A stretch of DNA of 64,000 bases from Elephas maximus indicus. Taxonomy: Eukaryota > Chordata > Mammalia > Proboscidea > Elephantidae. How positions within the stretch are numbered: the first letter of the stretch is position 1; every line of letters begins with the position of its first letter. A program made the position numbers and the translations under genes. Shown here piece by piece: positions 60,972 through 64,000 of the stretch. Location of the stretch: assembly GCF_024166365.1 (NCBI RefSeq), contig NC_064820.1, positions 131,336,001 through 131,400,000 of the forward strand. The letters are read 5' to 3'. The notes under the pieces were generated by a model. The model was given only the letters and a program-made list of their open reading frames with translations. It searched no databases and had not been told where the DNA came from.

Positions 60972-62335
60972 TTTTTTTAAATTTTTATTGTGCTTTAAGT
61001 GAAAGTTTACAAATCAAGTCTCTCATACAAAAATTTATATACACCTTGCTATATACTCTAGTTGCTCTCCCCCTAATGAGACAGCACACTCCTTTTCTCC
61101 ACTCTCTCTTTTCGTGTCCACTCCACCAGCTTCTGACCCCCTCTGCCCTCTCATCTCCCCTCCCGACAGGAGATGCCAACATAGTCTTAAGTGTCTACTT
61201 GATCCAAGAAGCTCATTCTTTACCAGTATCATTTTCTATCCCATAGTCCAGTCCAATCCTTGTCTGAAGAGTTGGCTTTGGGAATGGTTCCTCTCCTGGG
61301 CTAACAGAGGCCTGGGGACCATAACCTCTGAGGTCCTTCTAGTCTCAGTCAGACCATTAAGTCTAGTCTTTTTATGAGAATTTGAGGTCCGCATCCCATT
61401 GCGGTCCTGCTCCCTCAGGGTTCTCTGTTGTATTCCCTGTCAGGGTAGTCATTGGTTGTAGCTGGGCACCATCTAGTTCTTCTCATCTCAGGCTGATGTA
61501 GTGTCTGGTTTATGTGGCCCTTTCTGTCTCTTGGGCTCATAATTACCTTGTATCTTTGGTGTTCTTCATTCTCCTTTGCCCCAGGTGGGTTGAGACCAAT
61601 TGATACATCTTAGATGGCCACTTGCTAGCATTTAAGACCCCAGACATGACTCACCAAAGTGGGATGCAGAATGTTTTCTTAATAGATTTCATTATGCCAA
61701 TTGACCTAGATGCCCCCTGAAACCATGGTCTTCAAACCCCCTCACCTGCTATGCTGGCCTTCGAAGCATTGTTTATTCAGGAAACTTCTTTGCTTTTGGT
61801 TTAGTCCAGTTGTGCTGACCTCTCCTATATTGTGTGTTGTCTTTCCCTTCACCTAAAATAGTTCTTGTCTACTATCTAATTAGTGAGAACCCCTCTCTCT
61901 CCCTCCCTACTCTTGTAACCATCAAAGAATATTTTCTTCTCTGTTTAAACTGTTTCTGGAGTTCTTATAATAGTGGCCTCATACAATATTTGTCCTTTTG
62001 CAACTGACTAATTTCACTCAGCATAATGTCTTCCAGATTCCTCCATATTACGATATGTTTCATAGATTCATCATTGTTGTTTATCGATGCGTAGTATTCC
62101 ATTGTGTGAATATACCATCATTTATTTATGCATTCATCCATTGATGGGCACCTTGGTGGCTTCCATCTTTTTGCTATTGTAAACAGTGCTGCAGTGAACA
62201 CGAGTGTGCATATATCTGTTCGTGTGAGAGCTCTTATTTCTCTAGGATATATTCCAAGGAGTGGGATTGCTGGATTGTATGGTAGTAGTATTTCCAGCTT
62301 TTTAAGAAAGCGCCAAATCGATTTCCAAAGTGGTT
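60972..62335 (-). mobile_element. L1 insertion (end of ORF2 and 3' UTR), antisense in ALDH7A1 intron 11
   Basis: It begins only about 53 bases after the donor of the Cys330 exon. The minus-strand reading at 62345-62118 is the C-terminal part of ORF2 ([17 protein letters not shown]). Flanks TTTAAATGCCAATTTTTT and TTTAAACACCACTTTTTA are a diverged target duplication. Confidence 0.88.
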
Positions 62336-62811
62336 TAAACACCACTTTTTAATGAATTCTGCTAGTAGGGAGGTGTTATAGAAGCACTGCTAGAAAATGT
62401 GTTCCCTAGATGTGGTTGGCAAATGTGGCCCTGGTATTCTGTGCTCATCAGCCAGGGACTCTGCCTACTCGCCTTTCTCACCCATGCTGAAAGTGCTCTC
62501 ACTGCTAAGTGATTGGAGTTGGACTGGAAGATGAGACCTGTTTTCGTTCCTATTCCTGGAACGATATGGACAAAGTCCAAAGTCATGTAGAGAATAAAAC
62601 ACACTAAAGATTTAAAAAATTAAAAAATGATTAGCTAAAAGGTAGACAGCCTAGGCCTTCTTATAAAAATATTTTAAAGATTTTAATTTTTGACCTGTTA
62701 AGTCTTAAGATTTAACTTGATGTAACATGGTTTATTGAAAAGCAAATTGACTCTGTTGGTGTGTGTGCTCTTTATAAATATATAATCTGTATAGTATACC
62801 TGTCTATCTAC
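62336..62811. other. ALDH7A1 intron 11, no recognised feature
   Basis: Unique sequence between the antisense L1 and a SINE. No exon matching the next ALDH7A1 segment was seen here or up to base 64,000. Confidence 0.45.
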
Positions 62812-62997
62812 TCATAACCCATTGCCGTCGAGTAGATTCTGACTCAAAGCATCCCTACCAGACAGAGTAAAACTGCCCCCATGAGGTTTTTAAGGCTGTA
62901 AATCATTACTTTCTCCAGCGCAGCAGCTGGAAGGTTCGAACTGCCAACATTTTGGTTAGCAACCAAGTGCTTAACCACTGTGCCGCTAGGACTCCTT
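62812..62997 (-). mobile_element. AfroSINE
   Basis: Complement: CATTGCCGTCGAGTAGATTC ... GTGCCGCTAGGACTCC. ALDH7A1 intron 11. Confidence 0.9.
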
Positions 62998-63226
62998 ATC
63001 TGTCTACAGGACAAATTAACTTTAAGGGTATATAAGGGGATTTTGTGTGCAGGGTTTTGGGAAGTTTAATCTCCACCCTTAGGTTTGAGCTCGATTTCAG
63101 TTTTGTATAGAGTACATTCTTGATTTTCACGACTCTTTTATAGTATGGAAAAATTGTGTATACTACAACCAAGATAGTTTTGACTAGGTACAGAATTTGC
63201 CTGTATTTGTTGTTTTTTATTACTGA

Positions 63227-63430
63227 AGTTGGTGCAGTGGTTAAATGCTTGGCTGCTAACTGAAAGATCAGTGGTGTGAACCCACCAGCTGCTCCATGAG
63301 AGAAAGATGTGGCAGTCTGCCTCCGTAAAGATTTACAGCCTTGGAAAGCCTATGGGGAAGTTCTACTCTGACCTGTAGGGTCACTATGAATCAGAATCTG
63401 CTTGATAGCAGTGGGTTTGGTTTTTGGCTT
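63227..63430 (+). mobile_element. AfroSINE (long form)
   Basis: TTGGTGCAGTGGTTAAATGC head, CTTGATAGCAGTGGGTTTGG tail. ALDH7A1 intron 11, between two minus-strand copies. Confidence 0.88.
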
Positions 63431-63756
63431 TAATAAAAAATAAACAGTTCACAGTTAATTTACAGAGGACTTGGCTTTAGGTTTAGACTCTTGCCAATAG
63501 TGAGTATGAACAAATTCCTTTTGAATTAGGTCGACATAATCTAAATTAATTGGAATGAGATAAAAGACACACGAATAATGCAGTCTTTACCTTTCCCATT
63601 TCATTTTTATTTTTTCTGTTTTACAGCAAATGAAAATCTTTTGATATTACCCAGTTCACAAAAAATCTAAGATGACATTCATAAAGAACTTAAAATTTAT
63701 TAAATTTGTTCACCTTAAACATTTATTCCATTAAAGCTAAGAAGAAAACAGAAAAA

Positions 63757-63952
63757 TCCATTCCTGTTCAGCTGGTTCTGATTCATAATGACCCTGTAGG
63801 ACAGAGTATAACCGCCCCATGGGGTTTCCAAGTCTTTAATCTTCATGGAAGCAGACTGCCACGTCTTTCTCTGGTGGAGTGGCTGGAGGCTTTCAACTGC
63901 TGACCTTTTGGTTAGCAGCCGAGCACTTTAATCACTGCGCCTCCAGGGCTCC
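63757..63952 (-). mobile_element. AfroSINE (long form)
   Basis: Complement: TTCCTGTTCAGCTGGTTCTG ... TGCGCCTCCAGGGCTCC. ALDH7A1 intron 11. Confidence 0.88.
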
Positions 63953-64000
63953 CTGAAGAAAATAGGGGTACTCCAAAGGATTATAGCCTTAAGTACATGG

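Overview
The window is nuclear DNA of a placental mammal, almost certainly an afrotherian and most likely an elephant or close relative (Paenungulata). The basis is about 27 copies of a tRNA-derived SINE of AfroSINE type on both strands, RTE (BovB-like) LINE copies, young L1 copies, and older mammal-wide repeats (L2, MIR, MER5A, MER20, MLT1). There is no bacterial, plasmid or phage DNA and no CRISPR array.

Two protein-coding genes lie head to head, and each runs off one end of the window. On the minus strand (13,126 down to 2,144) are the first three coding exons of PHAX, the adaptor for nuclear export of capped snRNAs. They join in frame to residues 1-276, and the 3' exons lie left of base 1. 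On the plus strand (30,698 to 60,918) are the first eleven coding exons of ALDH7A1 (antiquitin, the alpha-aminoadipic semialdehyde dehydrogenase of lysine breakdown). They sum to 1,008 nt, which is residues 1-336, including the NAD+ motifs, the general-base Glu296 and the catalytic Cys330. All fully contained introns are GT-AG. Each gene starts in a CpG island (about 12,480-13,260 and 30,450-30,990). The same divergent neighbours are known on human 5q23.

Region by region: 1-2,143 PHAX intron with L2 and MIR; 2,144-13,126 PHAX exons 3 to 1, with intron 1 holding a near-full-length RTE broken by two L1s and a SINE; 13,130-30,690 intergenic, dominated by a full-length but dead L1 of about 7.7 kb (14,086-21,770) sitting inside an old L2, then a SINE cluster, L1 fragments and an RTE fragment; 30,698-60,918 ALDH7A1, with a 3.1-kb antisense RTE in intron 3 and many SINEs and L1 tails; 60,919-64,000 start of ALDH7A1 intron 11, beginning with an antisense L1.

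I found no undescribed biological system. The most interesting observations are structural. Two independent insertions hit the codons for the YADD catalytic motif of one RTE reverse transcriptase. The 42-nt ALDH7A1 exon that carries catalytic Glu296 is bracketed by inverted SINEs. The L1 ORF1 coiled coil carries a 45-codon tandem duplication. A 34-bp SINE tail was inserted with its own target duplication. One SINE beside the PHAX CpG island has kept unusually many CpGs. Repeat boundaries were read by eye and are good to about 5-30 bases unless a target duplication fixes them.
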